A DNA stretch of 64,000 nt from Candidatus Brocadia pituitae (GTDB lineage: Bacteria; Planctomycetota; Brocadiia; Brocadiales; Brocadiaceae): contig AP021856.1 in the NCBI GenBank assembly GCA_017347445.1, forward strand, positions 2,612,613 through 2,676,612. Direction: 5' to 3'. The translations under genes and the position numbers were made by a program. Every line of letters starts with the position of its first letter. Within the stretch, counting starts at the first letter, position 1. Positions 43,101 through 52,772 of this stretch are shown one piece after another. A model generated the notes under the pieces. The model had not been told where the DNA came from. It searched no databases and saw only the letters and a list, made by a program, of their open reading frames with translations.

Positions 43101-43809
43101 GAATCAGTTTTTGGTATTTTTCAATTGCTGTGTCGTAATTCCCCGACCAGGCATCAATATCAGCAGAGAGTTTCCGTAATTTAAGACTTCTTTCGTCGTA
43201 AGGAACTTGAGCAATTGTTTCTTGTGCCTCTGCAAATTTCTTTAAGCGCATGAGAAGATTAATTTTGAGAAGCGCTACTCCCCTGTCTTGTGGATCATGG
43301 AGTAAAATCGTGTCACAGAGCTCAAGGGCTTCCCCGTATTTCTCCTGTCCGGCGAAAACACCGGCGACCTCCTCAGCAAGTGTAAAGTCATTCTCATCAA
43401 ATGACAACGCCTGCATATAATATGCTATAGCAGGGTCGTTCTTTTTGTTTTTGATTGCATTTCTGGCTGCATTGAGGATGAGTTTTTTTGCATAACCCTC
43501 CTTCCCTTTAGAAACGGTTCCCATCCTCTGTATTAATAGATCATAATGGACTTCAGCTTTACGATGGCTACCGTTATCCTGCAAAAAATCGGCATATTCC
43601 AGCCCAACAATATCATCGTCAGGTTTTATTTTCAGGTAGTTTTCATATCGCCGGATGGCTTTTTTCGTCCACCCTGCCTTTGCTGCGTTACGGGCAGCCA
43701 TCAGGAAGAGTAATGATTCATCCTCTTTCTTTTCCCGTGAATAAAGGGGTACCATGAGAACCAAAAAGCCTGAAATTCCCAGAATAACTACGATCAACGT
43801 TCTTTTCAT
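40192..43809 (-). CDS. TPR-repeat outer-membrane protein with C-terminal beta barrel (BcsC/PgaA-like exporter)
   Basis: 1205 residues. N-terminal signal peptide (MKRTLIVVILGISGF...). From ~40 to ~930 there are many ~34-residue helical TPR-like repeats (e.g. AIRRYENYLKIKPDD, AEDTYQKLLIYAPEH). The last ~280 residues alternate as amphipathic strands and end in Phe, the outer-membrane barrel signature. BcsC, PgaA and AlgK/AlgE share this layout: a periplasmic TPR scaffold leading polysaccharide to an outer-membrane pore. With the GH8 gene it makes an exporter/hydrolase pair. Barrel strand number is not countable by eye. Confidence 0.8.
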   Translation of the reverse strand: MKRTLIVVILGISGFLVLMVPLYSREKKEDESLLFLMAARNAAKAGWTKKAIRRYENYLKIKPDDDIVGLEYADFLQDNGSHRKAEVHYDLLIQRMGTVSKGKEGYAKKLILNAARNAIKNKKNDPAIAYYMQALSFDENDFTLAEEVAGVFAGQEKYGEALELCDTILLHDPQDRGVALLKINLLMRLKKFAEAQETIAQVPYDERSLKLRKLSADIDAWSGNYDTAIEKYQKLIHQSPDNRELWSQLIKVLSWAKQWPLLLETVQTGKDKIEMNDDTRALLVNAHLSVGEQEKAIEVWKTIGRGSDTWCASALMIVDKLLSQRKLAAALDTLEKIVSDGKFIPDVHLLAKLAILYTYQEMPAKGFEILDKYPVSPQSKPILEAAKAEILTLAGRYDDALVIIHTLEGDKETGLRLQMLELECCFALEKDGTLLEKSSSLLQKLSHEEMTDKAKVLTLRILSQIRIGRYKEAGTEIELLARIDSKDPVPSILTVLLRAAGRQLEAYEKAIQVLGKVLAGFTAETGMVRPQLLDTVPLSAWKIADDVAMHNNPEVSAQRAKAEYKAGNYQQSLVLYTELEKEKKDPLYKLGMVECFLGMNNPEEANNIFHQIPLPGLPEKETTRYFEALVTLKKSKEELLVGLSLFPEDISQKTSTKAIVAIANVQSGDRAIADGIVKQYLSNQPGNLALFQTILERIGYFGRGRQSQNYEFAKEWLRQAVDQFPGDSGLRYQYAKLLAIHNDYDLACEQFLMLQENDPTDVRYIRWLAQVNAWRHKYEESMRWYDAYLKERPSDFARRREVARVYGWALRSREANQAYQKLCEDYPEDYEILWEWKAKRNNWLGRKRTAISFYRELAERHPEDSEILFDFGQMYSLLNLSTLAEDTYQKLLIYAPEHNRAQFAKESEQWRRKQSVRLKQSYIHQKGSGDDFGNYEIMMFRTDAAYAPVRLSEAMDLSVGLGNTVFNFTEHSGSVAEHLTLQLNKYFEQGITTYVDGELSTYSENRHETGQFEAGGAYRFYDRFDVTVFGGREDVLQNFNTLENSRGRYYTGGRFTWDISQRIDISSQVKKHWYDDNNNGTEDHTAIGYKLSLYPKILKFVVETYGYDVHARRDEYWSPHDYRKYTGGVVWRHYLGKEHFSGAPKLFYELALRESIDSDSVDYIEPRFEFGWDDQRRWNLGFEIRPVQSKVFEEEQAGIFCNIRF

Positions 43810-43925
43810 TTTTCTACATTTTGGTTCTTTAGAGCATGGAACGCAAGAAGGTACTCTATTAAGAAGAATGTTATACCCTGAAATTCACGCCCTGAAAAGG
43901 AGAGAATCCAGGCGAATATGCAGGT

Positions 43926-43954
43926 AGATTATCCAAAAGATTTTAAGATTGCAA
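43926..43954 (-). promoter_or_regulatory. Putative promoter for the TPR exporter/GH8 operon
   Basis: Minus strand: TTGCAA (43949-43954), 17-nt spacer, TAATCT (43926-43931), giving a leader of about 110 nt to the start at 43809. No riboswitch-like conserved blocks were recognised in that leader. It lies in the 43810-44387 gap shared with the divergent nuo operon. Confidence 0.4.
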
Positions 43955-44199
43955 GGATTTTATGTGAATACGTATGAAAGGAAGGACAAAGGCGCCGCTG
44001 AAAAGATACCGTAAAAATCTGAAGAGCCAAACGGGCCTACAGAAGGCATCAATAATCTGATAGTATGCGTTTGTCCCCCTCTCTTTCCGTACTGTTTCTT
44101 GTATTATTCGTCAACTTCTCCATGAATGTAAGTGCCGGTAATAGCCTTGCAGGTACGGTACCATCAATTCTTCCCCTTCATCTCCGTCTTAATATAGGT

Positions 44200-44228
44200 T
44201 TGTTTTCTTACCTCTTTTGTGCTATATT
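44200..44228 (+). promoter_or_regulatory. Putative promoter for the nuo operon
   Basis: TTGTTT (44200-44205), 17-nt spacer, TATATT (44223-44228). Transcription would start near 44235, leaving a ~150-nt leader that contains the hairpin at 44303-44339. The -35 match is weak and the -10 is good. Confidence 0.4.
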
Positions 44229-44302
44229 TTTTATAAAAAGATGCACCTCCTTTTAGGTGTTTAGAATCCTTACATCTTTTGGTAATCTACCATTTCTGAC
44301 TT

Positions 44303-44339
44303 AATCCTGCACACAAGGCTTTGCCTTGTGTGCAGGATT
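44303..44339. repeat. Perfect 17-bp hairpin in the nuo leader
   Basis: AATCCTGCACACAAGGC, loop TTT, then its exact reverse complement, ending 48 nt before the nuoA start. It is not followed by a T-run, so it is not a classic terminator. It could be a dispersed palindromic repeat or an mRNA-stabilising or processing hairpin for the nuo transcript. Confidence 0.65.
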
Positions 44340-44387
44340 CATCGCCTAAGTTTTGTGGAAGAGAGGCCTTATTTGATTCGGGAAAAT

Positions 44388-44786
44388 ATGGTCGTTCTAT
44401 GGCCGTTACTTTTATATGCCGCGGTAGTAGTAATACTCGCAGCCGGTACGTTATCTCTGTCCTTTGTTTTAGGTGAACGGCATAAAGAACCTTCTACCGG
44501 CGAACCCTATGAATCCGGAATAGCGTCTACAGGCAGCGCTCACATTCGATTCTCTGCACACTTTTACGTCGCTGCTATGTTTTTTGTTATCCTCGATCTT
44601 GAAGCTGTCTTTATTTTTACCTGGGCAATCGCACTAAAAGAGGCAGGTTGGACAGGTTATATCGGGGCTTTAATCTTTATCGGTATCTTCGCAGCCGTTC
44701 TTATTTATACATGGAGGATTGGTGCGCTTGATTTCGGACCGAAGGGAAAAAATATCTTATCTGCATATAAGAAATTAAAAAGGTAA
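44388..44786 (+). CDS. nuoA: NADH-quinone oxidoreductase subunit A
   Basis: 132 residues from ATG 44388. The longer GTG start at 44328 would lie inside the leader hairpin and lacks a ribosome site. Three membrane helices; conserved YESGIASTGSAHIRFSAHFY loop and ILDLEAVFIFTWA in the second helix. This small membrane subunit of complex I helps close the quinone site. It is first of a 13-gene nuo operon; nuoB follows 6 nt after the stop. Confidence 0.93.
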   Translation: MVVLWPLLLYAAVVVILAAGTLSLSFVLGERHKEPSTGEPYESGIASTGSAHIRFSAHFYVAAMFFVILDLEAVFIFTWAIALKEAGWTGYIGALIFIGIFAAVLIYTWRIGALDFGPKGKNILSAYKKLKR

Positions 44787-44792
44787 ATCATT

Positions 44793-45434
44793 ATGAAGTG
44801 GTGGTTAACTAAACCCATTGATCAAACGACAGCTATCGAAGGTACGAGCTCTTTTGAAGAGGCTGTCCAGAAAACCGTTATACTCAGCAATCTACAAGAT
44901 TTAATAGCCTGGGGAAGAAAAAATTCAATGTGGCCATTTAACTTTGGACTCTCATGTTGCTTTGTAGAGATGGCAACAAGCTTAACAAGCAAATATGATA
45001 TTGCACGCTTCGGTGCGGAAGTTATCCGTGGTTCTCCAAGAGAGGCGGATGTCATGATAACTGCAGGAACGATTTTTATTAAAATGGCGCCAATAATAAA
45101 ACGGCTTTATGAACAGATGATGGAGCCGCGATGGATAATTTCTATGGGCTCATGTTCTAACTCCGGTGGAATGTATGATATCTACAGTGTGGTTCAGGGT
45201 GTTGACAAATTTATGCCTGTCGATGTTTACGTTCCCGGCTGTCCGCCTCGTCCCGATGCTTTTATGGAAGGGCTTTTGATGCTTCGTGATGCAGTAGGTA
45301 AAGAGAAACGCCCTTTGAGCTGGGCTGTTGGTTCTCAGAAAATTTATAAACAGCCGCCTGTTTCCATGAAAGAGATAAAGCGTGATGAGCGGTTAAAAAT
45401 GACAACGATGAAACCGCCATCCGAAATTTATTAA
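44793..45434 (+). CDS. nuoB: NADH-quinone oxidoreductase subunit B
   Basis: 213 residues holding the terminal Fe-S cluster N2 that passes electrons to quinone. Ligands: tandem Cys in GLSCCFVEM, Cys in [13 protein letters not shown], and Cys in [10 protein letters not shown]. Conserved [17 protein letters not shown] also present. A C-terminal ~40-residue charged tail is a little longer than in short homologues. It partners with NuoCD at the membrane interface of the peripheral arm. Confidence 0.96.
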   Translation: MKWWLTKPIDQTTAIEGTSSFEEAVQKTVILSNLQDLIAWGRKNSMWPFNFGLSCCFVEMATSLTSKYDIARFGAEVIRGSPREADVMITAGTIFIKMAPIIKRLYEQMMEPRWIISMGSCSNSGGMYDIYSVVQGVDKFMPVDVYVPGCPPRPDAFMEGLLMLRDAVGKEKRPLSWAVGSQKIYKQPPVSMKEIKRDERLKMTTMKPPSEIY

Positions 45435-45475
45435 TACAAAATAATGATGCAGATAATTTTCGAAGATACGTTACT

Positions 45476-47221
45476 ATGGCAGATTCAGGTATTATAGATG
45501 AATTAAAAACTAAGTTTGGCGGGAGGGAGTTTATTGAGCAGAAGACGCACGATGAATTCCCAACTCTCTGGGTTTCTAAAGAAAAAATAGTTGATGTTTT
45601 ACGTTTTTTAAAAATCGAGATCTCAAAACCATACCGGATGCTGTATGACTTAACTGCTATTGATGAAAGAACCCGCGCTGGACGCAGAGAGATGCCTGAC
45701 AGCGATTTCACCGTCGTCTATCATCTGCTTTCATTCGATAGAAACGATGATATCAGGGTTAAAGTTGCACTTAAGGGTAAGTATCCATCTCTCCCAACAA
45801 TCACAAAACTCTGGTCTAATGCAAATTGGTACGAAAGAGAAATTTATGATATGTTCGGCATAAAGATTGAGGGTCATCCGCATTTAAAAAGAATTTTAAT
45901 GCCTTTAACCTGGGAAGGTCATCCGCTGAGGAAAGAACATCCTGCCCGCGCTACTGAAATGGGACAATTTCAGTTACCTGAAGAGAAAGAAAAAAGAGAA
46001 CAACAAGCACTTCTTTTTAATCCCGAAGAGTGGGGACTGAAAAAAGAAAGCGAAGATTCAGACTTCATGTTTTTAAATGTAGGACCACAGCATCCCGGTA
46101 CACACGGTGTGTTAAGATTGGTTCTTCAACTTCTCGGCGAAGAAATAGTTGATATTGTTCCGGACATAGGTTTCCATCATCGCGGCGCAGAAAAGATGGC
46201 AGAGAGACAGACCTGGCACACCTACATTCCTTACACGGATCGTATAGACTATCTCGGCGGCGTAATGAATAACCTTGCCTACCTTTTAACGGTTGAAAAA
46301 CTTGCCGGTATAAAAGTGCCGGAACGCGCTCAGGTAATCAGAATACTGTTGTGCGAGCTGTTCAGACTCTCAAGTCATCTTGTGTGGTATGGCACGTTTG
46401 CACAGGATATCGGTCAGCTCTCTCCGGTATTTTATATGTTTACCGATCGTGAAAAAGTGTTTGAAATAATCGAAGCGATCTGCGGCGACAGAATGCATCC
46501 TAACTGGTTCCGTATTGGTGGCGTTACTGATGACCTGCCAAACGGCTGGGATACCATGGTTAAAAATTTCGTAAGCTATTTTCCTAAAAGATTACGAGAA
46601 TACGACAAGATGGTTATGAAAAACAGGATATTTAAAGCGAGAACCATCGGCATCGGAATTTACAATACCGAAGAAGCAATTGAATGGGGGATTACGGGAC
46701 CAGGTTTAAGAGCGACCGGATTGGAATGGGACTTCAGAAAAAAACGTCCTTACTCCGGCTATGATCAGTTTGATTTTGAAATTCCAACCGCACAAAACGG
46801 AGATTGCTATGACCGCGCTGTTGTTAGGGTTGAAGAGATGCGACAGAGTACAAGAATTATCGAACAGTGTTTAAAGAATATGCCTTCCGGGCCTTATAAA
46901 TCGCATCATCCCCTTGCTACTCCGCCGTTAAAGGAAAGAACAATGCACGATATTGAAACTTTGATCACTCATTTTCTCGGAGTATCGTGGGGGCCTGTAA
47001 TACCGGAAGGAGAAGCATTCTCCGGAATTGAAGCAACAAAAGGAAACAATGGTTATTATTTGATCAGCGACGGGAATACCTCTTCCTATAGAACAAGAGT
47101 TCGTACACCGTCTTTTCCGCATATGCAGATGGTACCGTTTATTAGCCGGGGTTATACTATCCCGGATTTGCTTTCAATACTTGGAAGCGTTGATTTTGTT
47201 TTGGCGGATATTGACAGATAA
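45476..47221 (+). CDS. nuoCD: NADH-quinone oxidoreductase subunit C/D fusion
   Basis: 581 residues. Residues ~1-175 are the NuoC (30 kDa) domain with [22 protein letters not shown] and HPHLKRILM. Residues ~195-581 are the NuoD (49 kDa) domain with [33 protein letters not shown], the quinone-site His and Tyr region, and a C-terminal end VLADIDR. Fused NuoCD occurs in several lineages (e.g. gammaproteobacteria, some others). It bears the Q-binding cavity with NuoB. Junction residues ~176-195 are a charged linker (EEKEKREQQ). Confidence 0.95.
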   Translation: MADSGIIDELKTKFGGREFIEQKTHDEFPTLWVSKEKIVDVLRFLKIEISKPYRMLYDLTAIDERTRAGRREMPDSDFTVVYHLLSFDRNDDIRVKVALKGKYPSLPTITKLWSNANWYEREIYDMFGIKIEGHPHLKRILMPLTWEGHPLRKEHPARATEMGQFQLPEEKEKREQQALLFNPEEWGLKKESEDSDFMFLNVGPQHPGTHGVLRLVLQLLGEEIVDIVPDIGFHHRGAEKMAERQTWHTYIPYTDRIDYLGGVMNNLAYLLTVEKLAGIKVPERAQVIRILLCELFRLSSHLVWYGTFAQDIGQLSPVFYMFTDREKVFEIIEAICGDRMHPNWFRIGGVTDDLPNGWDTMVKNFVSYFPKRLREYDKMVMKNRIFKARTIGIGIYNTEEAIEWGITGPGLRATGLEWDFRKKRPYSGYDQFDFEIPTAQNGDCYDRAVVRVEEMRQSTRIIEQCLKNMPSGPYKSHHPLATPPLKERTMHDIETLITHFLGVSWGPVIPEGEAFSGIEATKGNNGYYLISDGNTSSYRTRVRTPSFPHMQMVPFISRGYTIPDLLSILGSVDFVLADIDR

Positions 47222-47236
47222 TAAAACAATTGCATT

Positions 47237-47701
47237 ATGCTGACAAAAGAAGAACAAAAAGATATTGAAGAAGAACTAAAGGTTGTTCCTTATAAAAAAG
47301 CTGCTACAACCGAAGCTTTGAAAATTATTCAAAAGCATCGAGGCTGGGTCTCTGATGAAGCAGTGAAAGATATAGCAGAGTTCCTTGCGATTACTCCGGA
47401 TGAAGTTGACGGCGTAGCAACTTTTCACAGTCTTATCTTTCGGAGAGAAGTCGGGAAACACGTAATCCTGTTGTGCGACAGCGTCTGCTGCTACATTTTA
47501 GGATACCGGCAGATACTTGTGCAACTTCATAAAAAATTGAATATCCAATTTGGCGAAACAACCACCGACGGTAAATTTACTTTACTGCCGATTTCTTGTT
47601 TGGGAACATGCGACCATGCGCCTGCAATGATGATTGATAATGATCTTCATCAAGACTTAACCCCTGAAAAAATCGATTCGATATTAGAAAAATATCCTTA
47701 A
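47237..47701 (+). CDS. nuoE: NADH-quinone oxidoreductase subunit E
   Basis: 154-residue thioredoxin-like [2Fe-2S] protein of the NADH module. Ligand cysteines in LLCDSVCCYILGY and in SCLGTCDHAP; helical N-terminus (VSDEAVKDIAEFLAITPDEVDGVATFHS) typical. It binds cluster N1a beside NuoF. nuoF begins 3 nt after its stop. Confidence 0.95.
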   Translation: MLTKEEQKDIEEELKVVPYKKAATTEALKIIQKHRGWVSDEAVKDIAEFLAITPDEVDGVATFHSLIFRREVGKHVILLCDSVCCYILGYRQILVQLHKKLNIQFGETTTDGKFTLLPISCLGTCDHAPAMMIDNDLHQDLTPEKIDSILEKYP

Positions 47702-47704
47702 AAA

Positions 47705-48979
47705 ATGGAAAGACCTTTAACTCAATATATACAAGCAAACAAACCACCGATGAATCTCAGTGAGTATGAAAAGGTTGGTGGCTACAAAGCTCTGCACAAA
47801 GCGTTAAAGGAGATGAAGCCACAGGAAGTTCAGAAGCTGGTTTTAGATTCAAACCTAAAAGGCCGTGGCGGCGCAGGGTTCTCCACCGGGACAAAGTGGA
47901 GCCTCATTCCGATGGGTGAAAATGCACCGGCAGAAAAATATTTTATTTGTAATGCTGATGAGATGGAACCGGGAACTTTTAAAGACCGGTTACTTCTGGA
48001 AGGCAATCCTCACCAGCTTATCGAAGGAATAATAATTAGCGCTTATGCAATCCAGGCAAACAAGGGATTTATTTTTTTACGATGGGCTTACAAAAAAGCG
48101 GCTGACGTTATCCTTAAATCAATTTCGGAAGCCTATAGTGCAGGCTATATCGGAAATAATATTTTAGGTACTGGCTTCAATTTTAATCTATATCTTCATA
48201 GAAGCGTTGGAAGATATATATGCGGTGAAGAGACCGCTTTGTTAAATGCACTTGAAGGTAAACGGGCAATACCACGAGCTAAGCCGCCGTATCCGAATAT
48301 AAGCGGATTGTTCGGTAAGCCGACAACCATGAATAGTGTCGAAACACTTTCATTCATTCCGCACATAGTAAATAATGGCGCAACATGGTTCAAAGATCTT
48401 AGTATTACCGGCGAAGGCGGAACAAAAATTTATGGCGTCAGCGGAAAGGTGAAAAATCCTGGCGCATGGGAACTTCCTCTGGGCACAACGATACGAGAAA
48501 TTATTTTTGAACATGCGGGAGGAATGAAAAACGGTTTTACATTAAAAGGCTTTCTTCCCGGAGGAGCTTCGACTGATTTTCTTACGGAGGAACATCTTGA
48601 CGTGAACATGGATTATGCTTCTCTGGGTAAAGTCGGAAGCAGGCTGGGAACAGGGACTATGATTATTCTTGATGATAAAACCTGTCCGGTTGGAATGGTG
48701 CATAACCTCGAACATTTCTTTGCACAGGAATCATGCGGTTGGTGCACCCCCTGCCGCGAAGGCTTGCCGTGGGTTGAAAAAATTTTATTCTCTCTTGAAG
48801 AAGGCACCGGAAGGATGGAAGACATTGATCTCCTTTTATTTCACGCAAAGCATCTTGCTCCGGGAAGAACATTCTGCGCTTTAGCGCCAGGAGCGGTCGA
48901 GCCGCTGCAAAGTTCTCTTAAATATTTCCGTGATGATTATATAAAGCACATTCATGACAAGCGTTGTCCGTGGAGGTAA
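47705..48979 (+). CDS. nuoF: NADH-quinone oxidoreductase subunit F
   Basis: 424 residues; site of NADH oxidation, carrying FMN and cluster N3. GRGGAGFSTGTKW (NADH/FMN binding), ADEMEPGTFKDR, GRYICGEETALLNALEG (FMN), and the [4Fe-4S] motif ESCGWCTPCREGLPW with a fourth Cys in GRTFCALAPGA. Length is standard. It is followed 3 nt later by nuoG with a strong ribosome site in its last codons. Confidence 0.97.
   Translation: MERPLTQYIQANKPPMNLSEYEKVGGYKALHKALKEMKPQEVQKLVLDSNLKGRGGAGFSTGTKWSLIPMGENAPAEKYFICNADEMEPGTFKDRLLLEGNPHQLIEGIIISAYAIQANKGFIFLRWAYKKAADVILKSISEAYSAGYIGNNILGTGFNFNLYLHRSVGRYICGEETALLNALEGKRAIPRAKPPYPNISGLFGKPTTMNSVETLSFIPHIVNNGATWFKDLSITGEGGTKIYGVSGKVKNPGAWELPLGTTIREIIFEHAGGMKNGFTLKGFLPGGASTDFLTEEHLDVNMDYASLGKVGSRLGTGTMIILDDKTCPVGMVHNLEHFFAQESCGWCTPCREGLPWVEKILFSLEEGTGRMEDIDLLLFHAKHLAPGRTFCALAPGAVEPLQSSLKYFRDDYIKHIHDKRCPWR
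48972..48976 (+). promoter_or_regulatory. Shine-Dalgarno GGAGG fixing a TTG start for nuoG
   Basis: GGAGG at 48972-48976, 6 nt before TTG 48983. No in-frame ATG or GTG follows close enough to begin the conserved [2Fe-2S] domain, so the rare TTG start is the best supported. Confidence 0.75.
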
Positions 48980-48982
48980 CGA

Positions 48983-51700
48983 TTGATAAACATTATTATT
49001 GATGATAAAGAATATACGGTTACCCCCCAAAAAAGTTTGCTTGAGGTCTGTCTCTCGCTGGGTCTTAATCTCCCCTATTTTTGCTGGCATCCGGCTATGG
49101 GCTCTGTAGGCGCCTGCCGTCAGTGTGGCGTCAAATCTTACAAAGATGAAAAAGATACCAAAGGAAGAATTGTTATGGCTTGTATGGAGCCTGTTCGCGA
49201 AGGAATGAGGATCGGCGTTTTCGAAGACGAAGCCAGGGAATTTCGTGCCGGAGTAAGTGAATGGCTGATGGCAAATCATCCACATGATTGTCCCGTTTGC
49301 GATGAAGGCGGAGAATGCCATCTCCAGGATATGACGGTAATGAACGGACATGCCTATAGAAGATTTCATTTCAAAAAACGAACCTATAGAAATCAATACC
49401 TGGGCCCCTTTGTAAATCACGAGATGAACCGCTGTATTCATTGCTACCGGTGCGTTCGGTTCTACCGGGGTTATGCAGGCGGCAGAGATTTCAACAATTT
49501 CGCTTCTCGCAACCATGTTTATTTCGGCAGACACGAAGATGGAGTTTTACAGAATGAGTTCAGCGGTAACCTCGTTGAGGTTTGTCCAACGGGGGTATTC
49601 ACTGACAAGACTTTGAAAAAACATTACACAAGGAAATGGGATTTCACTTCAGCTCCTTCAATCTGCACTCATTGCGGATTGGGCTGCAATGTAATCGCCG
49701 GAGAAAGATACGGCAGTTTACGGAGGATTCGTTCGCGTTACAATGGTGAGGTAAACGGATACTTTATTTGCAACCGCGGCCGGTATGGTTATGAATTTGT
49801 TAATCATGAGAAAAGAATAAAGAAGATATTGATAAGAAATACGCTTGGAGATTTAGAAGAGACAGATAAGGAAACTGTAATGATGCATGCTGCACAATTA
49901 TTTTCGGCACGAGCTGCGGTTATCGGTATAGGATCACCGCGTGCATCGCTGGAATCGAATTTCACTTTACAAAAGCTTGTCGGCAAAAGTAATTATTTCC
50001 AGGGAGTTTCCGGAAGAGAAGCTGAACTTATGAACACCATTCTTGGTATTCTGCGGAAAGGACCTGCGCGCTCGCCTTCTCTTAAAGACATTGAGAAAGC
50101 AGATGCTGTTCTGGTAATAGGAGAAGACGTTACAAATACTGCACCGATGCTTGCTTTAGCATTACGTCAATCAGTCAGACAAAAGCCTTTGGAAAAGATC
50201 AAAGCAATGAATGTACCAGAATGGCAGGATGCGGCAGTAAGAGAGGCGATGCAACAGGAAAAAGGTCCTTTTTATATTGCGTCATGTAACGAAACGAATC
50301 TCGACGACATAGCCACGAAGACATTTCATGGCTCGCCTGATGATATTGCAAGACTTGGATTCGAAGTAGCCGCGCACTTAAGCGCAACGGCGCCAAGAGT
50401 AAGTAACCAAGTATCTGAGATGCCTGCGCTGGCAGAAGAAATTGCAACAGCGTTAAAAGAGGCGAAAAGACCCCTGGTTGTTTCCGGAATTAGCAGCCTT
50501 AGCACAGAAATGATCCACGCTGCCGCAAATGTGGCCTGGGCACTATGCGGTTCTGGCAAGCGTGCGGAGCTTTCCTTTATTATGCCGGAGGCAAACAGCC
50601 TTGGAACGTCTATGCTCGGGGGAAAAAGCCTTGATGACGCATTTGAAGCAGCCGTGAGAGGTCGTGCGGAAACTGTGGTGGTTTTGGAAAATGATCTTTA
50701 CCGCAGAACCGCTAAAGATACCGTAGATAAATTTTTAGATACCTGTAAAAATGTAATTGTGCTTGATTATTTGAAAAACGAAACGACTGCAAAAGCAGAC
50801 GTAATTATTCCGGTTGGGACTTTCATAGAATCTGACGGGACTTTTGTAAATAATGAAGGAAGAGCACAACGGTATTATCAGGTATATCTTCCTTCTGATC
50901 CCAACTTGATGGAAAGCTGGCGCTGGCTGGGAGAGATGATCGGGCAAGTAAAAGAAAACAGTAAACCGTCAATGAACAACTTTGCCGATTTTACCAATGC
51001 ATTAGTCGATTCTTATCCGGAGTTTGAAGACATAAAAGAAATTACTCCTCCGCCGGACTTTAGAATTGCTGGGGAAAAAATCCCGCGGCAGCCGCACCGT
51101 TACAGCGGCAGAACAGCCATGTTGGCAAACATACACGTAAGCGAGCCAAAACCGCCGGAAGATCCTGATTCTCCTTTGTCGTTCACAATGGAAGGCTACC
51201 GGAACGAACCGCCTTCATCAATAATACCCTTCTACTGGTCGCCTGGATGGAATTCGGTGCAATCGATAAACAAATATCAAATTGAGGTCGGCGGATCCTT
51301 ACATGGAGGCGACCCCGGAAAAAGATTAATTGAACCTGATCCAAAAAGCAATTATAAATATTTCACGGACATACCGGAAGCTTTTAAAATTAGAGACAAT
51401 GAATTCCTTACTGTGCCGGTGTATCATATCTACGGCTCTGAAGAAATGAGCAACCTGGCGCCGGGCATTGCGTCTCTAATTCCAAAACCTTATGCAGCAA
51501 TGAATCCGGATGACGCCGGAAAATTGAAGGTAAAGAAAGGCGACGAAATTAACTTGATCATGATCGATCAGAGTTATAGGCTACCGGTAGAAATAAAACG
51601 GGAAATACCGAAAGGAATACTTGGCATTCCGGTTGGCTTGCCTGGAACGCCGCACTATGTTCTACCTGCCTGGTGCAAAATATCCGGAAATAAAACATGA
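48983..51700 (+). CDS. nuoG: NADH-quinone oxidoreductase subunit G
   Basis: 905 residues, TTG start. N-terminal ferredoxin-like domain: [16 protein letters not shown] ([2Fe-2S]), [16 protein letters not shown], and [10 protein letters not shown] with CPTGVF for the 4Fe-4S clusters. The further [10 protein letters not shown] and FICNRGR cysteines correspond to the extra N7-type cluster seen in some bacteria. The remainder is the molybdopterin-oxidoreductase-like domain, without recognisable Moco cysteine. The C-terminal domain ([19 protein letters not shown]) is of the formate-dehydrogenase type. Electron wire of complex I. nuoH overlaps the stop by 4 nt. Confidence 0.95.
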   Translation: MINIIIDDKEYTVTPQKSLLEVCLSLGLNLPYFCWHPAMGSVGACRQCGVKSYKDEKDTKGRIVMACMEPVREGMRIGVFEDEAREFRAGVSEWLMANHPHDCPVCDEGGECHLQDMTVMNGHAYRRFHFKKRTYRNQYLGPFVNHEMNRCIHCYRCVRFYRGYAGGRDFNNFASRNHVYFGRHEDGVLQNEFSGNLVEVCPTGVFTDKTLKKHYTRKWDFTSAPSICTHCGLGCNVIAGERYGSLRRIRSRYNGEVNGYFICNRGRYGYEFVNHEKRIKKILIRNTLGDLEETDKETVMMHAAQLFSARAAVIGIGSPRASLESNFTLQKLVGKSNYFQGVSGREAELMNTILGILRKGPARSPSLKDIEKADAVLVIGEDVTNTAPMLALALRQSVRQKPLEKIKAMNVPEWQDAAVREAMQQEKGPFYIASCNETNLDDIATKTFHGSPDDIARLGFEVAAHLSATAPRVSNQVSEMPALAEEIATALKEAKRPLVVSGISSLSTEMIHAAANVAWALCGSGKRAELSFIMPEANSLGTSMLGGKSLDDAFEAAVRGRAETVVVLENDLYRRTAKDTVDKFLDTCKNVIVLDYLKNETTAKADVIIPVGTFIESDGTFVNNEGRAQRYYQVYLPSDPNLMESWRWLGEMIGQVKENSKPSMNNFADFTNALVDSYPEFEDIKEITPPPDFRIAGEKIPRQPHRYSGRTAMLANIHVSEPKPPEDPDSPLSFTMEGYRNEPPSSIIPFYWSPGWNSVQSINKYQIEVGGSLHGGDPGKRLIEPDPKSNYKYFTDIPEAFKIRDNEFLTVPVYHIYGSEEMSNLAPGIASLIPKPYAAMNPDDAGKLKVKKGDEINLIMIDQSYRLPVEIKREIPKGILGIPVGLPGTPHYVLPAWCKISGNKT

Positions 51701-52650
51701 GCGAGACACTCTATTACATTATCGTTGTATTCGGTGTGGTAACACTTATGATGACTATTGCTCCAGGACTAATCTGGTTTGAAAGACGGTTGCTCGCACT
51801 CTGGCAGGATCGTTACGGACCGAACCGTGTTGGACCATTTGGACTGATGCAGGTTCTTGCCGATATGATAAAAATATTTTTTAAGGAAGATTGGATTCCT
51901 CCGTTCGCAGATAAAAAAGTATTTGTTCTTGCGCCTGCCATAGTGGTTGTAACTGCTCTTATGAGTTTTGCAATTGTTCCTTTCGCTCCGGGAATTTCCG
52001 TCTCCAATTTGAATATAGGATTATTGTTTTTTTTAGGAATGTCTTCGCTGGGCGCTTATAGTGTTGTGCTGGGAGGCTGGGCGTCGAACAACAAATATTC
52101 ATTGCTCGGTTCTCTCAGGGCTGCGGCACAGATGCTTTCTTATGAAGTGTTTATGGGGCTTTCTTTGATGGGTGTTGTTATGCTCACCGGTTCATTTAAT
52201 ATGAACGATATCGTGCTTGCGCAAAAGAATCGTTGGTTTATTATACCGCAGTTTATAGGATTTGTAATCTTTATGATTGCTGGTTTAGCGGAAACCCACC
52301 GGCTTCCATTCGATATTCCGGAAGCCGAGAGCGAATTAATTGCCGGCTACCATTCGGAATATTCTGGTATGAAATTTGGGATGTTCTTCGTCGGCGAATA
52401 TCTCGGCATAACTCTGATCTCGTCATTAATCGTCACGTTGTTTTTCGGCGGCTGGTTCGGTCCATCCTTCCTTCCGCCGGTGGTTTGGTTCTTTCTGAAG
52501 ACTTTTATTTTTGTTTCTCTCTTTATTTTGCTGAGAGCATCGCTTCCCAGGCCGCGCTATGATCAATTATTATCCTATGGATGGAAGTTACTTTTACCGC
52601 TTTCACTTTTAAATTTGCTCATTACCGGTGCAATAATCCTTTCAGGGTAA
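51697..52650 (+). CDS. nuoH: NADH-quinone oxidoreductase subunit H
   Basis: 317 residues with eight membrane helices; it links the quinone chamber to the proton-pumping arm. [65 protein letters not shown] and [10 protein letters not shown] are the family's hallmark loops with the acidic residues of the E-channel. ATGA overlap with nuoG. A 122-nt gap follows before nuoI, unusual within this otherwise compact operon. Confidence 0.96.
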   Translation: MSETLYYIIVVFGVVTLMMTIAPGLIWFERRLLALWQDRYGPNRVGPFGLMQVLADMIKIFFKEDWIPPFADKKVFVLAPAIVVVTALMSFAIVPFAPGISVSNLNIGLLFFLGMSSLGAYSVVLGGWASNNKYSLLGSLRAAAQMLSYEVFMGLSLMGVVMLTGSFNMNDIVLAQKNRWFIIPQFIGFVIFMIAGLAETHRLPFDIPEAESELIAGYHSEYSGMKFGMFFVGEYLGITLISSLIVTLFFGGWFGPSFLPPVVWFFLKTFIFVSLFILLRASLPRPRYDQLLSYGWKLLLPLSLLNLLITGAIILSG

Positions 52651-52655
52651 GAGAA

Positions 52656-52680
52656 CATGGACAAACAAGGTTTGTCCGTG
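52656..52680. repeat. Hairpin in the nuoH-nuoI gap
   Basis: GGACAAAC (52659-52666), AAG loop, GTTTGTCC (52670-52677); with the outer CA/TG the dyad spans 52656-52680. No T-run follows, so full termination is unlikely. It may be a REP-like repeat, an RNase processing site, or a partial attenuator. The rest of the 122-nt gap is AT-rich and without a gene. Confidence 0.5.
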
Positions 52681-52772
52681 CCACCCTGAAACCCGCTTAA
52701 ATAAATGAAAATTTTTATACCATCAGAATAAAAGAAAAAGATGATGAAAAGGCGTTCATGAGGTTTTAAAAA

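Noticed and set aside
44065-44256. 63-codon frame with a signal-peptide-like start
   Set aside because: No ribosome site, the hydrophobic translation is not conserved-looking, and it overlaps the predicted nuo promoter.
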